64,000 nt of DNA from Lota lota (GCA_026745465.1 JACYXH010000813.1:1046392-1110391), one strand, 5' to 3'; numbered from the stretch's first letter, positions 15,606 to 39,679 are shown. The notes: a model not told the origin generated them from the sequence alone. Made by a program: numbers and translations.

Positions 15606-16462
15606 AAAATATTTAATTTGTATCAATTCGTAACCTGTTTAAAAAGCAAACCACAATGTATCATCAGTTTTTCATGCCGGGGCATTTTATTCACAAACCC
15701 AGGAAGAGAGACAGCCTTTGCTTTTGTTCAGAAATGTGAACTCATCATGATTCTTAAGAGGTGAATGTATAAATAGCAAGTTAAATGCCAATCTATCTTT
15801 CATAAATATAGAACCTAATGTAAGAAAAACTATTGAATGTACAACAACAACAGTAATTTCAGAACATTCTGAGAGGGTTTCCCACTGTCATGCAAACAAA
15901 ATCTCTCAGGGCAATCAAGACAATAAGGTCCCATTTGAGCCAACATTCTGCATGCATCCTTACACAGCATATCAGCATGCCACCTTATTTGCATTGCAAA
16001 ACAATCAGATTATAATCAGACTAGTGCCAAAAATATTCCTTCAGCTTCATTTCATTGGAATAGAACCGTGACCACTTCATGGTGTTATGTTCTTGTAGAT
16101 GCCAAGCTAGATCCTCTCATTAAGGCCTATAAATTGGTAACAAAATGTCTGGTTTAATTTAGTCTTGTAAAACTAAACTTCCTCGGAATGCTTATTCAAA
16201 CATGCAAATTGTCAGAGGAGAACAGCTTGGTCCGGAGGCTGCCACAAATCCTTGAACAGCCTCACACAAATAGGTTTTCCAAGACATTTCTGAGACACCC
16301 ACACACACGCACGCACTTTACTGAATAATTGAACAGCAATTGATGGTGTACTGTACGGAATATAAACAGCGATGGCATGCAAAACACGTTCGCTACTACA
16401 GAGGTAAGAACACATATAAGACATTCTTCAGTTAACATTCAAAGATAGAGGGATCAGAGAAA
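15606..16462. other. Spacer beyond the PDE gene 3' end, nothing recognised
   Basis: Unique-looking AT-rich sequence with no clear exon or repeat unit. Confidence 0.4.
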
Positions 16463-16541
16463 AGAAGGAAGGAAGGAAGGAAAGAAAGAAAGAAAGCAAG
16501 AAAGAAAGAAAGCAAGAAAGCAAGAAAGCAAGAAAGAAAGA
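16463..16541. repeat. (GGAA)n / (GAAA)n microsatellite
   Basis: Four GGAA units pass into about fifteen GAAA/GCAA units. Confidence 0.9.
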
Positions 16542-16555
16542 AATCATAGTGATTC

Positions 16556-16562
16556 CTTTTTA
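16556..16562 (-). terminator. Candidate polyadenylation signal of the PDE gene
   Basis: AATAAAA on the minus strand about 320 bases past the stop codon, just before the purine microsatellite. It is the nearest good hexamer downstream. Confidence 0.35.
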
Positions 16563-16654
16563 TTCAGTGAAGGCAATGAATTTTGCATTTTTGAGGCAGT
16601 TTCCAAGACAACCAATTTATCTTTGGTATCAACAATGGTGCTTCATACAAACAG

Positions 16655-16715
16655 ATTTATGGATAGACAGATAGATAGACAGACTTAGGATAATAATAGG
16701 ATAGATAGACAGATA
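16655..16715. repeat. (GATA)n / (GACA)n microsatellite
   Basis: GATAGACAGATAGATAGACAG and a second patch 30 bases on. Confidence 0.75.
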
Positions 16716-16882
16716 TTTAGGAAACTATAGCCTCACAATAGATATTGACCAATGGGAGCAAATCAGATGCCTGAGTTTTATCCAGAGTGGGTAAGATAAA
16801 TGTTTTACCATTCATTTTATAATTTTACTGGAGTCCCACGATATTGATATCGAAAAGGAATCTTGAGTAAAGAATCAGCAAG

Positions 16883-27904
<11,022 letters not shown>

Positions 27905-28168
27905 GGTGAAATAATTAGAGATGACCGCCAGACAAATCCAGTGAAGCAGAATCAACGGAACACCCCAACGTGTTGAATGCGGCTGTTGGAGTCGAGGTTC
28001 TCAGAGAAGGAATGTCTCGATTCCGAAAATAATTAAAGCATTTGCTGTCCACCTAATCCAATCCACTGTTATCTGCCTCGAAATAAAGCGAATATATTAA
28101 TAAAATATATCCGAGTTTTATCAGAGTTTGGACTTGGATACTTGTCACAGTTGTCACATCACTCACAC

Positions 28169-28427
28169 CTGACCAGTAGCTGGGGGATACTATTGAGAGC
28201 TGGAGACACAACCCTATATCCTCCTAAGAAGTCGAAGAACAAACTGCACTGCTGGCTGTTCACTGGCTCGTTTATATAGGCTTCCACCAGAGACACACTC
28301 TGGGCTCCAATCAAAAGCGCAGAGAGATTTGATGTTCCATTCAGTTTCAAACCAAGAAAGGCACAGCCTGCTGAGTATATTCTAATCAGGTTGGGATCGG
28401 TTGTGTCAAAGCTCACGGCATTTCCAC
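28169..28427 (-). CDS. Unidentified exon upstream of the PDE gene
   Basis: An open stretch on the minus strand bounded by a fair acceptor (TTGCGTCTAG) and a good donor (TCAG/GTGTGAGT). It encodes about 86 residues, including SFDTTDPNLIRIYSAG, CAFLGLKLNGTSNLSALL and FFDFLGGYRVVSPALNS. The composition is protein-like (mixed hydrophobic and polar, no low complexity), and the frame stays open upstream to 28587. I do not recognise the family. It is not the known PDE11A amino end. It could be a 5' alternative exon of the PDE gene, an exon of another gene, or a transposon-derived piece. Confidence 0.4.
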
Positions 28428-28769
28428 CTAGACGCAACTCACCAGAAAACAGACAGACAAAGATACAGGCAGGCAGAGAGACATGCAGGGAGAGAGCCAG
28501 AGAGACTTGTGTGAAAGAACCTTTTGCTGTCTTGTTTTTCTGGACAGCGTTGAATAGACCCAAGGCCACTTGGCTCCATGGTAACATTCACATAATTGAC
28601 TGCACCAAAGGCAAAGTGCTGGCAGTGCGAAAATCAAGCAGGCTATTCTCAACACAATATTCAATTATAAAACAATACTGCAATGTCTTGTTGAAATTGT
28701 ACTAATAAAACTGTCTTTCTTTGTCCACCCCAACTTCAATTCAACTATTTGGATGTAATATCACAAATG

Positions 28770-28910
28770 TTGGACCTTGGCATTCACACTACCAGGGTTA
28801 GGGGTTTGAATCCCAGTGGGGACCATCTTTGCCAGAATGTATACACTCATGGAATTGTAAGACACTTACAACACCAGACCAGGTACCCTGGATGTAAGTT
28901 GGGCTTGAGC
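28770..28910 (+). repeat. tRNA-derived SINE-like copy
   Basis: CACACTACCAGGGTTAGGGG then GTTTGAATCCCAGTGGGGACC (B-box-like), followed by a short degraded body. Confidence 0.45.
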
Positions 28911-28984
28911 TCTGGGGATTTTGTATTTTTCTTGTTATGCGGTGTACATTTTCATAAACTGCAAAATACATTTAATTTAATCTA

Positions 28985-29075
28985 TTCCTATCTCCCTTTG
29001 TCTCTTTCTCTCTTTCATTCTCTTTGTCCATCTCTTTCTCTTTCTCTCTCTCTAGCTCTCCCACTGTCCCTTACT

Positions 29076-29159
<84 letters not shown>
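28985..29159. repeat. (TCTCTT)n passing into (AC)n microsatellite
   Basis: A pyrimidine-rich TCTCTTTC tract to 29060, then about 41 AC units from 29077. Confidence 0.9.
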
Positions 29160-29164
<5 letters not shown>

Positions 29165-30500
29165 CAACAGACAATCAGGCACAACACAAGGCAGTTATTC
29201 TGCTGCTCTATTCAGGTGGCTCATTGTGTGCTCAGATGAAATAACCAACATGAATGTCTCCCCATTTGCCAAACAAGAGAACCAGGCTCTCACAGCAAGA
29301 CATCACACCACAGATGTTCCGTTAGATAACTAAAATCACACATGAATTACTTTGTACATTCCACATGTTCACACACATGTGGGGTATACATAAAGTACAC
29401 ATTTAGTGTGATAGGCTGCTGTTGGTTTATGCTTTGTTACTCCACATGAATTTCAGAACCAGTCCTTTGGCACCATTGAGCTAATCAAGTGGGCAATCCA
29501 CAATAGTATTGACCATACTAGTATATTAACAGAAGCCCAGTGTAGAAATCACTGGAGCCCCTTGCCCATGTATAATGCCGCCGTTGGAAATGTAATCCAG
29601 AGAGCATCTGTTCCGCTGGGGCAGACCGAAGTAATTGGCTACTGGATTTAGCTTGGATTTGCGTAATAGGACTTGGGGTGTTTTGTAGAAACTTTGGACA
29701 GGAACTCAAGAGAATCCCAATTAAAAGGATAAAAGAGGAATATGGTTCTTATAGAAGAGACAAATAAGGTGAGTTCTGCTTGAACAGCTTTTCATTCCAC
29801 GCCAGGAGAGAAGACAAGTGCACGCGCACGCACCACCAGATGTCACACACAGTGGGCACAAAGTAACAACTCTAGTAGTAACAAAATTACAGAGGTCTGG
29901 ACCTCGGTGACCTCATAGGTGACTGTGGGCATGATTATATTATATTATATCATGGTATTGTGTGGTATGGTATAGTATTTTATGTTTATGTTATAGTTTG
30001 GTATATGTTATGTTACATTATATTATATTATAGTATGGTATGTTATAGTATAATATGCTATGGTGTGTTATAGTATAGTATGTTATGGTATGGTATAGCA
30101 TAATAATGTTATGGTATAGTATTTGATGATATGGTATGTTATGGAATGTGTAAGGCCCACTCAGTGCCATGCATTCACAGGTAACAAGAGAAGGGAGACC
30201 TGAGACCTGTAATTAGATGCCACTGTAGAGGGCAGCTCGTGCCCGGTGTCATTCGCCAGAGCTATCGTCGTGTTCAGTTTGTCCTCTTATCATTGTTCAC
30301 AGCACTCTGCCAGATCCAGATTTGCTGATATGTGCAATCTGAACAGTGGTTACATTCTGTTAAAATGGTTATGATCAAACATTTACATATAAACAATCCA
30401 TTATTAATCTACTAAACACATTAAACATGGAAATTGTTGCAATGCATTACAGCAAGGCTGTTTTTCTATTTGGGCGATCACAAAAAACAGGATCAGATAA
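29160..30500. other. Spacer between PDE and SPMIP4 genes
   Basis: Divergent intergenic region. Apart from the T/A/G array at 29931-30155 I see no exon or clear repeat. Confidence 0.4.
29931..30155. repeat. A/T/G array of TATGGTATGTTATAGTATA words
   Basis: The same word type as the array at 14380-15605, but in reverse-complement orientation: here the plus strand has G and almost no C. Confidence 0.75.
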
Positions 30501-30689
30501 AAAATAAAAATGAAGTTTAGTTTCTTACAGTGTTATGCTCTTACATCAGCTTCTTCCATGTCTGATTTGTTGTGTGGTATCATTAGCATGGGGTCCTTCT
30601 GGTCCTCACATGGGGAGTGCTGCTCTCTCTCTCTCACGCGCTGGTCTGCGCTGGATATGGTGTCACTAGGCCCGATCCTATTGCGTATT

Positions 30690-30872
30690 GTGTTGGCGTC
30701 GTCTCAATGGTCATCCAAGGAAGAACCCAAAGCCCACGTCCCTGGGGACGCTATTCGGATGCAAAGGAGCCGGTCTGGAGCATTTGAACAACATCCAGGC
30801 TTCCTTGGAAAGCTGAAGAGCAAAGTCGTCCAAGATAGAGAATATTATGAAATGTTTTCCTCGATACAAATA
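30690..30872 (+). other. Possible 5' exon of SPMIP4
   Basis: An open stretch (GAFEQHPGFLGKLKSK, DREYYEMFSSIQ) ends in a strong donor, ATAG/GTAAGAC. Its phase in that frame does not fit the next firm exon at 31171. It may be partly noncoding or belong to another transcript. Confidence 0.25.
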
Positions 30873-31170
30873 GGTAAGACAGCACCCTACAGTGCTTTTA
30901 AAACTCCACTCATAATTTATCGTGCTGCTAGAATAATAACAGCATTTGTACTAGTATACAGCTTCATTAAGTAGATATCAACTTTTATCAAAAGATAATT
31001 ATCGTAGAAAATGATCATAACAAAATGTGTTTGAATAAATAACCTGTATGATGAAGCAAATACTAAAACAATTGATGCATCAAATATTTAGCAATCAATT
31101 TAAAATGTGCCTATTGTATTCATCGTTTGCATACAATACATTTCAACCTACATGTGTTTCCCATGAGCAG

Positions 31171-34100
31171 GAACAGGACATGGAGTTAAATTCACTAAGA
31201 AATTACAGAATACCAGCATCTATGAGGGAGAATCAACACTTCAGGTTTGGAGGGGCCACTGCCCCTGAGTGAATTGAGACATTCTCTATAAAAAAATTCA
31301 TTCCCAGGATCTTATTAAGGGTTCGATTTTCTACTACTACTTTTTGCTCTACCTTGACAGAAATATGACCATACAACGATGTTGTAACATCACCCCCACC
31401 AAGAAAAGTAACCTTCGTCTGAATGATCAACTGTAGGTAGTTTTACTGCATTTGTAATTACTAAATCAAGTGGTAACCTTGTTTTATTCATTGTACATTG
31501 TTGTTTCAGAATTCCCAAACCAACTGATATTAAAATTGGGTGAGTAGCTGAGAAATTTGACTTTCTTCTTCACTTCATAATTAGTGTGTGCTTGTTATTT
31601 CAGTTTTAACATTTACATTTGAACATTCAACATTTAGTTATCTTCTCCCCCCTTTTCTCCTCATACATCTACCAGCGAGAGAATGATTCAAGTGGCCGTT
31701 CCAAAAGAGCATCCCTATTCATCACACATCTCCTGCTTTTCCATCTTCCCATCGTTCCGCTCCCCGGATGACCCCCGGACGGGAGTTAGAGCAGCCTGCC
31801 AAGCCAGTCTCAACCACCTCATCCCTGCCAGGGCTCTGCAGGTTAAGGTCTCCAGTAAAACAATGGGTAAGAGTGCACACATTTCATGGACAGAGTCCCA
31901 AGGTATAGCGTCATTTATTAGTGATTAAGCAGACTGACAGTGATTTTCTTCATAGACACCATTATGGATCAGGAAGGGTTTCGGCACCTTGCTAAAGGTA
32001 GATTGTGGACATTGGGGTTCAAACCCAGAACCTATGGGCTGGAGGTCAAACACCCCAACCCACTAGACTCTCCTGTGCCCCATTCTATCTTATTTTCTTG
32101 TTTCCAACTGAAGAACCAAGTCAAAAGTGACAAAGTTTTATCCCCTCCTGGTCACAACTCCTGGTCTTGCAAACAGAAGATGGACTTTTACTTATCAGTG
32201 GCGTAGACTTCAACAGCACATTAAAACCTTTGACAAAGCGGTTCTGTTGCTAAGCACTGCAGAATCCATAGTTAAGATTTATTCATCTGATTTTATCCTA
32301 AACATCTGTTTTAAGCTAGATCAGCAGATTTCAAGAAGGAACTGTGCAGGCATATAGGGATTGCTTACTACCTATAGCTCACTCTTTGGTACTTAACACA
32401 TACTCACTTTAGGTTGTTCCGTTGTAGATCGTCGTCCAATAATATTGTGTCCTATCAAAGATGATCTAGCAAAAATGAAACTATATCCAGGATGTCTTCT
32501 TTATATTTTGTAGGTGCTCCATACAGACAAGAAATCCTAGATTTCCAAAGGTCAAGCAGAAACAAAGGCGTTGTGTGGCCTGGAGAACATGGCTTCTTAG
32601 ATGTAAGAATCTTTGTTTTTGACCCTATACCAAGAAGTCAATGTTGTTATTACAATACATCAATAATAGCAAGATAATATTTGGCTTCAGCACACCAAGC
32701 CAGTGAAGGCAGAGGGCCAAGTGTTGTACCCCACGCCACCAAAGACTGTGTTACCTAACCCTAAGCTCCGGGACTGGGAGGTCTCACTTTCTGAACGAAC
32801 AGCCAACATGCTCTCAAATGTGGAGCACTCACATTGGATAAGCTCTTACCAACTGCAGTACACAGGTAAAAGCACATTTCACATTTATGAGTTTCTTCTT
32901 TGTATATATAAACTATACTACTCTGACAACATGACGGCATTGTGGTTTTAGCTCTGCCTTAAAAACCCTCAAGTAATTTAGACAAAGACCAGGTTCAACT
33001 ATCTCCCTTTGACATGTAAGTATTGTATTGACCATATAACAGGTTCAACTATCTCCCTTTGACATGTAAGTATTGTATTGACCATAGACCAGGTTCAACT
33101 ATCTCCCTTTGACATGTAAGTATTGTATTGACCATATAACAGGTTCAACTATCTCCCTTTGACATGTAAGTATTGTATTGACCATAGACCAGGTTCAACT
33201 ATCTCCCTTTGACATGTCCAAGAAATGCCAGTCTCCACCTCAGTCACTTACCTCGGCCTAAACATTTTTGGGGACTGGCCGCACACCCTTCACCCTTAAT
33301 TTAAATCGCAAATAGAGGCATCCAAAGGGTCCTTTATATTCAGTGCATTTCTGCCAGGATCCTGAGTAAAGTGTAAATATATATTTGCACTGGCTACCTC
33401 TTACCATCTCAACCTACGATCCGGAAAACTCCAATCCCAACAGTTTTCTCTACAAAAAATTTACTTTCATGTGGACTGTTGGACTCAAGGAAAGGTTGTT
33501 ATTTGTATTAATAGTATGATAAGGCTTACTTAATGTGGATGTTTCATTTATTGAGGATCCGGACCAGCCAATCCTTTGCAGATGGACGACTTCAATGAAA
33601 AGATATTTGGCTGCACCACTGGAGGAGTAACTTCACACAATCCACCACTGGTAATAAGAAAGAAGATAAAAATCATCTCAGTGAAGAGACTTGAAGTGTG
33701 CATATGATATGATGTGAACATTTTAGAAACCCAAATATATAGACCAAAACATATCAAATCAGATGTACCAGGTGGGCTTGTGGCACAGAACATATTTTGT
33801 TGGTAGTTCCATGTTTTCTATTCCTATCTAATGTTAATAAAAATCAGGAATGAGGAATACTATATTCGATTGTAAGGTTTGCAATATCATGTAATGCAGA
33901 GTATACTTGCATTGCTCAATAGGTTTATACAACTAAACGTCCCATCCACAACACCTAAACATTGTTTAGAGGCATTTATCATAATGTATTTATTTATCCC
34001 CAACAATTCGATTTATTGTAACAGTTTAATTTTCAAACTGTAGTGCAGAAAAGCAATCTCTTTCTAAAACCTTATCTTTTCCACCAGAGAGAGCGGTCCC

Positions 34101-35047
34101 AGCCTACATTTGTTCCCTCCAAACCAAGGGAAGGCCGCATGGCGAGTAGACGACATGGCCTAAAGACTACCTTAACAACTGGGCCAATTGCTGATGAATA
34201 TGAAGACCTAAATCAATCCAGGTCTCTCATCCCAGCACCGGCCTGCAGCCCGAACATAGATACCTCAGCTGCAATATATGACAGTGTACCACAGGAAATC
34301 ACAGCCAAGACTGTGTCCTCCCATGTCGCTGTCCATGGTGGTGATGAAACAGAATCGATAACCACAAAGACCAGGCCTGCTCTGCTCTCCAAAGAGCTGT
34401 TACATAAACAAAGTGAAAGGAAAACGCCTGTGAGTCAGCCTAAAAAGAAAGAGGCACAATGTGAGAGTGGGAAGAATGAAGGAGGTACCTTCATGTATGA
34501 GGAAAGTCATACTGAAGCAAACAGGCAAGGGAGAAGCACAGTCCACGTGACACAGGCAGAGAACACAGACAAAGGGCAGTCGAAGGCCTTGTGGAGCCGC
34601 ACACTGCTTTCACAAGAAGAGCCAGGCTTCAGCAACGAGGAACTCGTACAGAGTGGAAACAAGCCCGACTACAATTTGGAAAACCACCAGCATATCCAAA
34701 AACAGTCAGCATTCGCCAAAAAACTGGCGTCTGTTGTGTCAATGTCCGGCGGGGGATGGTCAAGGGCACATCCAGCACAGCATCCAGCACAACAGCAAAA
34801 AGTTCTAGTGAGTATCCTACCACGGTCTCAAATACCATTCAATAAGCAGCAAGTGGTTCATGAAAGAGCAACTTTCTCCCAGCGCCTCCCTGCCCTCCTG
34901 GAACTGCAAGAATCTTTCAGTAAGTCAGAGGCGCATCGCAGGTTCAATGACTCCATTACGCTTGCCCCAGTGAACCTGAGGGACAACGTAGGTGTGGGGA
35001 AAAAACACAAATTCCATGGCATAAACTGTTATTATTTTCATGGATGA
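31171..35047 (+). CDS. spmip4: SPMIP4 (C7orf31) sperm microtubule inner protein, amino end not resolved
   Basis: This is the homologue of human C7orf31, now named sperm-associated microtubule inner protein 4, a structural protein of flagellar doublet microtubules. Exons: 31171-31268, 31361-31432, 31510-31539, 31676-31866, 32514-32602, 32691-32865, 33556-33650 and 34088-35047. Phases agree throughout, giving about 569 residues against 590 in human. Matching blocks are TPTKKSNLRLNDQLIPKP, EHPYSSHISCFSIFPSF, APYRQEILDF, VVWPGEHGF, YPTPPKTVLPNPKLRDWE, HSHWISSYQLQYTG, GPANPLQMDDFNEKI, KPREGRMASR, and the end LLELQESFSKSEAHRRFN ... KHKFHGINCYYFHG. The last exon is long (960 bases) and its middle is poorly conserved, as in the family. 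The donor of the first listed exon is weak (GA/GTGAAT), but both reading frame and similarity support it. Upstream coding exons corresponding to the human first ~65 residues were not found with confidence. Confidence 0.93.
31955..32100 (-). repeat. tRNA-derived SINE-like copy
   Basis: The minus strand reads GAGAGTCTAGTGGGTTGGGG and, about 40 bases later, GGTTCTGGGTTTGAACCCC (B box). It lies in the fourth listed SPMIP4 intron. Confidence 0.55.
32986..33229. repeat. 50-bp minisatellite with alternating two-type units
   Basis: Starts AGGTTCAACTATCTCCCTTT at 32991, 33041, 33091, 33141 and 33191 (last copy partial). Units end alternately in CCATATAAC and CCATAGACC, making a 100-bp higher-order period with no other differences. 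It lies in an SPMIP4 intron. Confidence 0.95.
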
Positions 35048-37130
35048 CTGAGAATTACTAGTACATGGGACACCCACACTGTCAAATGTTTCAAGGTGAA
35101 GCTAAACATATATATATATAAAGTTAGAAGGTAATAATGCATGAAAGCTTCAGTTCAGGAAACTGTAGGCATCATAGACTTTTGAAATACATCATTTCAT
35201 AACAATGGATTTATTGTACGTATTGTTTGTTGTTTTGTATCATCCTTTCATTTTTTGTTTCAGTGCCATAAGGTACACGTCTCCAGTAGATGGCAGAATA
35301 TCCTCATATGTAAATATATACAAACTATATAGCCCATGGGTATGTTATTTTTGGCAAGAGATAGCGTAGATTGCCAACATATGTATCATTACAATATATC
35401 AATATATGTATAATTGTGATAATTAAAACATTTAATTATATGATTATATGCGAATAATGTGTTGATTTACATCACTTGGCGTAGCCTATCGCCGTGTTTG
35501 GTTGTAGGTTAATTTACCACAAATGCGAATACACTGGTTGGGTAAAATACATTTTTGAAGAGGACAGTAATTAGCCTGATAGCTTGAAGCCATTGCTAAT
35601 GTGAAACAGGAAATAATTCCGCACCTTAGTAAGCATGAGCTGACGTTGAGTCTACCTCGGTTTTAACGGGATTCTGTGCGAGTGGATTGCGCATGACTGC
35701 TCTGCTCGCTGTATAATCGGCAGAGAAGAATATTCTGCAGTTTCTGGGTTAAGTGTACGTAGTCCTCGTAGCACGTTACAGTAGATGGCACAGCCTATCT
35801 GGTCAACGTGAACAACTGTGGACTATATCATAAATTTGGTTTCTTCTCGTATGATAGATATGGTACATGTATATCGTAGTTAGATATAGCCTTCTTAAAT
35901 GGGAATGTTCTGAGTTATTGCTCTAATAACTTGAAATTCACAGCTGCATCTGAAGGTGAGTTGTTTTATACTTGGTTTACATTCGTATCATTAGTAGCCT
36001 ATTGGGTGAAGTTGTTAGTAAAGTAACTCGTCTGAAGTTGGAAATTGCACATCTCATTTGATGATTCAAACAAGGGGTAGACAGCCTACATGGTTGCATA
36101 TTATAGCTTATGACAGTGAAATGCGTATACAAGGGCGACATGGGATAGTTTTCTTTACGTCGTTTTCGAGCTAACAGTTTGTGCCTTGAGAACATCACTA
36201 AGCGAAACAAAATCCATCGCGAGCGATTGCCACCTAAACTCACATTAGGCCCCTATAGTCTTTATTTACATTGATGTTTATTTTTAATAAGCTTTCGATT
36301 AATGTCATTATCATTAATGTATCAACCATCATCACATTACACTAGCAATCCATCCATCAACTATTTAAATGTAGGCCTACAGTTATATGGGGATTTTATT
36401 CGTCCCATAATCTTCCGCTCGCGGTACGACCACAAAAAACGACTCGTAGGTGTAATCGGATATATTTACACTTAACACTACATGGCATTTAAGAATGACT
36501 GTTTAGCTCCATTATTGTAAGAACGTGATGACAGCTATCAGATAAGCTTTCTATTTAGAGCAATGGCCAGGTGTTTAGAAAGTCACCCTCATCACATAGG
36601 TCTACCTGTTCCCTATAGGCTAAAGCCAGTCCAACAACAGGATCCATTCACATTCTGTGTTAGCCGTACTCCTAGACCAACTTTTAAATGGGACGTTGTG
36701 TATTTGATAATCAGGGTTGAAGACATCGTTGTGTAAATGTTATCCAGTAACTTCTATTTAAACCAAATGTGGCTACCTTTCTCCTGTGGCTGATTGTAAA
36801 TCATACACAAGTAGGACTTTCTGCTGCACGAACTCATATGTTTGCATGTGTTGAAACATGCACAGGAATCAAATGGGGCCATTCAGCATGCTTTGGATTT
36901 TTTGGGGAAATGTTACTAAGCAGTATGAAGACAATAGGCCTACACACACAAAACCAGCAGAGAAGCTCATGTTTGTAAAAGTATGCGTGCTGGAAGATGT
37001 GTTTTCTGTGAGTCTGGTTCAAGAATAAAAAAATGTCTTCAGATGCTAACAGGTGGAGGTGTTTTAGGTTGCCAGTTTTCTGCAAATCGCAAACTGATAA
37101 TGTCAATATAGTTCTTCCTTCATGTGTCTA
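35048..37130. other. Spacer after SPMIP4; possible distal OSBPL3 5' exon
   Basis: Mostly AT-rich. Around 35640-35955 the sequence is less AT-rich and ends in CTGAAG/GTGAGTTG at 35955, a strong plus-strand donor. It could be a noncoding first exon of the downstream gene or of a noncoding RNA. Confidence 0.25.
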
Positions 37131-37756
37131 GCCCAGTGGTAGCTGGTGCATGTTTCTCCAGGGTGGGCTATACCGAGCAAACATGCATGAAGGTATCACA
37201 CCAGTTTATTCAAATAAATGAAAAGGCCTTTATTTGTACTTGAGCTGAAGGAACATTTGGTATAACGAAATATGCTTGGTTAACGTAAGTTAAGGTACTT
37301 CAATTAATGCAAATTCTTTATAATAATGTTATTTTGTACTACAATTTGTTATGGTAAAAGACTAAAGTAAGAAAATTGCCTCGATAAGTGCGAAGGAAAT
37401 CTGCAGTATTTCCTCTGTATTAATTTAGCACTGGTGCACCACGACAGCAAGGAAATTACCACCACTGCAAACATGAGCAAACATTGTAATTTGGCCTTAA
37501 TGTTAGCTATAACTAAAGTAAGTGTAGTCCAGATGCTTTAGAAGTAATGATTATATAATAATTGTAAAATATTTGTAACATTAGAACCTCAATTTACATA
37601 ACTTATACCCAAACAGCAACATATATGAGACACAACTAGAACTGCAAGCAGTCACACAAGGTATTCACAGCCCACGCACCGCCTATCCCAGCGTCTGCCC
37701 TTTTCTAGCGAATCACAGGTGTAGTCATTACTCATTACTGCCATGTCTCACAAATT

Positions 37757-37833
37757 GTCCAGTGGAGGTCAGACTCGAACCGGGGACCCAATGTCCATGT
37801 GGCCGACGCTATACCACTACACTACAGGGATAT
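37757..37833 (-). repeat. tRNA(Val)-like pseudogene or SINE head
   Basis: The minus strand reads TGTAGTGTAGTGGTATAGCG ... GGTCCCCGGTTCGAGTCTGACC. A and B boxes closely match vertebrate tRNA-Val, but the acceptor and anticodon stems do not pair well, so it is not a working tRNA. Confidence 0.55.
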
Positions 37834-38689
37834 GTCAACTGCCAGGGGCAAATTACACTATATTTTGAGAAGGAGCAGTCTTCCATACATGGCAGATATA
37901 GTGAGCTTGGTAGGTATGGTAAAATGGCATTTGTATGCCTTAGAAACTGGTTTACTGGAAGTAAACATATCAAAATAATCACCAACCATGTTTTTAAAGT
38001 ATACAGTGTCAAAAGCCACCTTCAAAACTGACTTTTGAGAAATGATGTTTGTACCCATTTAAGGCCCAGCCTGCGTTGGAGAGAGGCCTCAGTTTGTATA
38101 TGCGAACTTCAAACCAATGCATCCAATTCTATTTTTCAAGCTTTTTCAAGCTTTCAAGAAATGTTCAATGTACAGCTAAATCTACCCTGACGGACATTAT
38201 GGGTCCAAGAGGCAAACATGTTCAGCATGCAAAATAAGGCATGTACACCAATTTCTTCATCTATAGGGGCGGAAATGCCAAGCGTTTAACTTTGACCAGA
38301 AGGTATAGCGCCCCCTATGGGAATTTCAGCACCAAACATTTTCGAGACCTGCGCCTGTGAATATGAATATAATATAATTTTGACCAGTCCTCCGGATATA
38401 GGCGTTACCAATCCGAAATAATAATACCCAAACCCCACAATAACAATAGGTATCCACAGATACTATGTGAATACCAAATTATTGCCCAAATCACCACAGC
38501 TGTATTACAATTACAGATCACACAAAAACCCGAGACAATGGCAGATAATTATGGACACAGTAAGACCTAATAGAAAATAACTACATTCAAGAAAAAATAA
38601 TTAAATATGGTATTACATTTGAAATACCCAGTGCCATCAAAAAGCTAAGTAAACTGGCTCAAAGCCACAGGACTGTGCCACCTTGTGGC

Positions 38690-39190
38690 TTAAAATTGTT
38701 AATTTCTCAATGACTCTATGGTTAAAGCCAGGGATGTCTTTGTTTGACACGTTTATTTTCCATAGAGAGCATGGCCAATGCATTGAGACAATCTTGTGAC
38801 ATTGTGTTCCTGAGGAAGGTCTTGATTCTCTTCAGTGTTGAGAAGCACCTCTCAGATTAAGCTGTAGTCATAGGAGTTGTGATGAGGATCTTCAGCAGAG
38901 CCACAGTTTCTGAGAAGGTGTCCTGAGGATTGTTCTCAATGAAGAGATTGTACAGAGCCACAGCACCACTGCAGTTCTTGAACTCATCATTGCTGTAGAT
39001 GAGTGACAGTTCCGTTTTCAGCTTTTTTGCTCTTGTTCAGCAGTGGGTAAGCCTCCATGATGGTGTTCAGTGCTGCTTCAGGGAACTGGCTGTTGTACTG
39101 TTGGAATTTGTCTCTCTGCAACAGTGTAGCACTGACCAGGTGCTTGGTGAAGGAGGGCCGCTGTTTTGCCTGGCCCAAGATAGTGTCATA
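38690..39190 (-). pseudogene. hAT-family transposase remnant (carboxy-terminal part)
   Basis: The minus-strand reading gives QAKQRPSFTKHLVSATLLQR, FPEAALNTIMEAYPLL, then in another frame LSLIYSNDEFKNCSGAVALY and LLKILITTPMTTA, a stop, SERCFSTLKRIKTFLRN and LNALAMLSMEN. The S/AERCFSTLKRIKTFLR block is the hAT dimerisation region typical of ZMYM1/TTF-type hAT proteins. One frame change and at least one stop show that it is dead. The amino part was not found upstream. Confidence 0.8.
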
Positions 39191-39679
39191 AACCTAAAAA
39201 GTGAATGCACCAATTTAATACAATATGGAAATGGATATGTCATTATTACAATATATTATTATATATTAGTAGTAGTAGTACAGATATGAAGACAATGCAG
39301 TCGGGGTAGGTGAACACATTTCTTTGAAGCTATTGCAATTGCACTTGTTATGATGCACCTGCCGCCTGCAGCGATCGCTTGTGGGGGCGAAGTTGATGTC
39401 GGGTATGGTAAGTTGGTTGGTTGAATGAATGAGCTGGGCTCCAGGGATAGGCCTACTTGATGCTTAATGCATAAACTGGAATTGTGACCATATTCCCGCC
39501 TTTTGTGCATGAACTGTTTGGCAGCCGCCTACAAGCATACACTGTTGGTCCGAACGGACGGAGAATCCGACAGGTGCTGACCCGAGCTGCATGCAGTGGC
39601 CTGCTGAAAAAGCCCGGTGATACTGATGTTTCACGTATCCAAGGCAATTCCCTTGGGAGCCAAGTAGACTATGGGTAAC

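Noticed and set aside
35048-37130. Possible CYCS or NPVF gene, expected between SPMIP4 and OSBPL3 or beside SPMIP4 from human order
   Set aside because: No cytochrome c or RFamide-type peptide motif was found in any frame.
37757-37833. Functional tRNA-Val gene
   Set aside because: The promoter boxes are good, but the acceptor and anticodon stems do not pair, so it is a pseudogene or SINE head.
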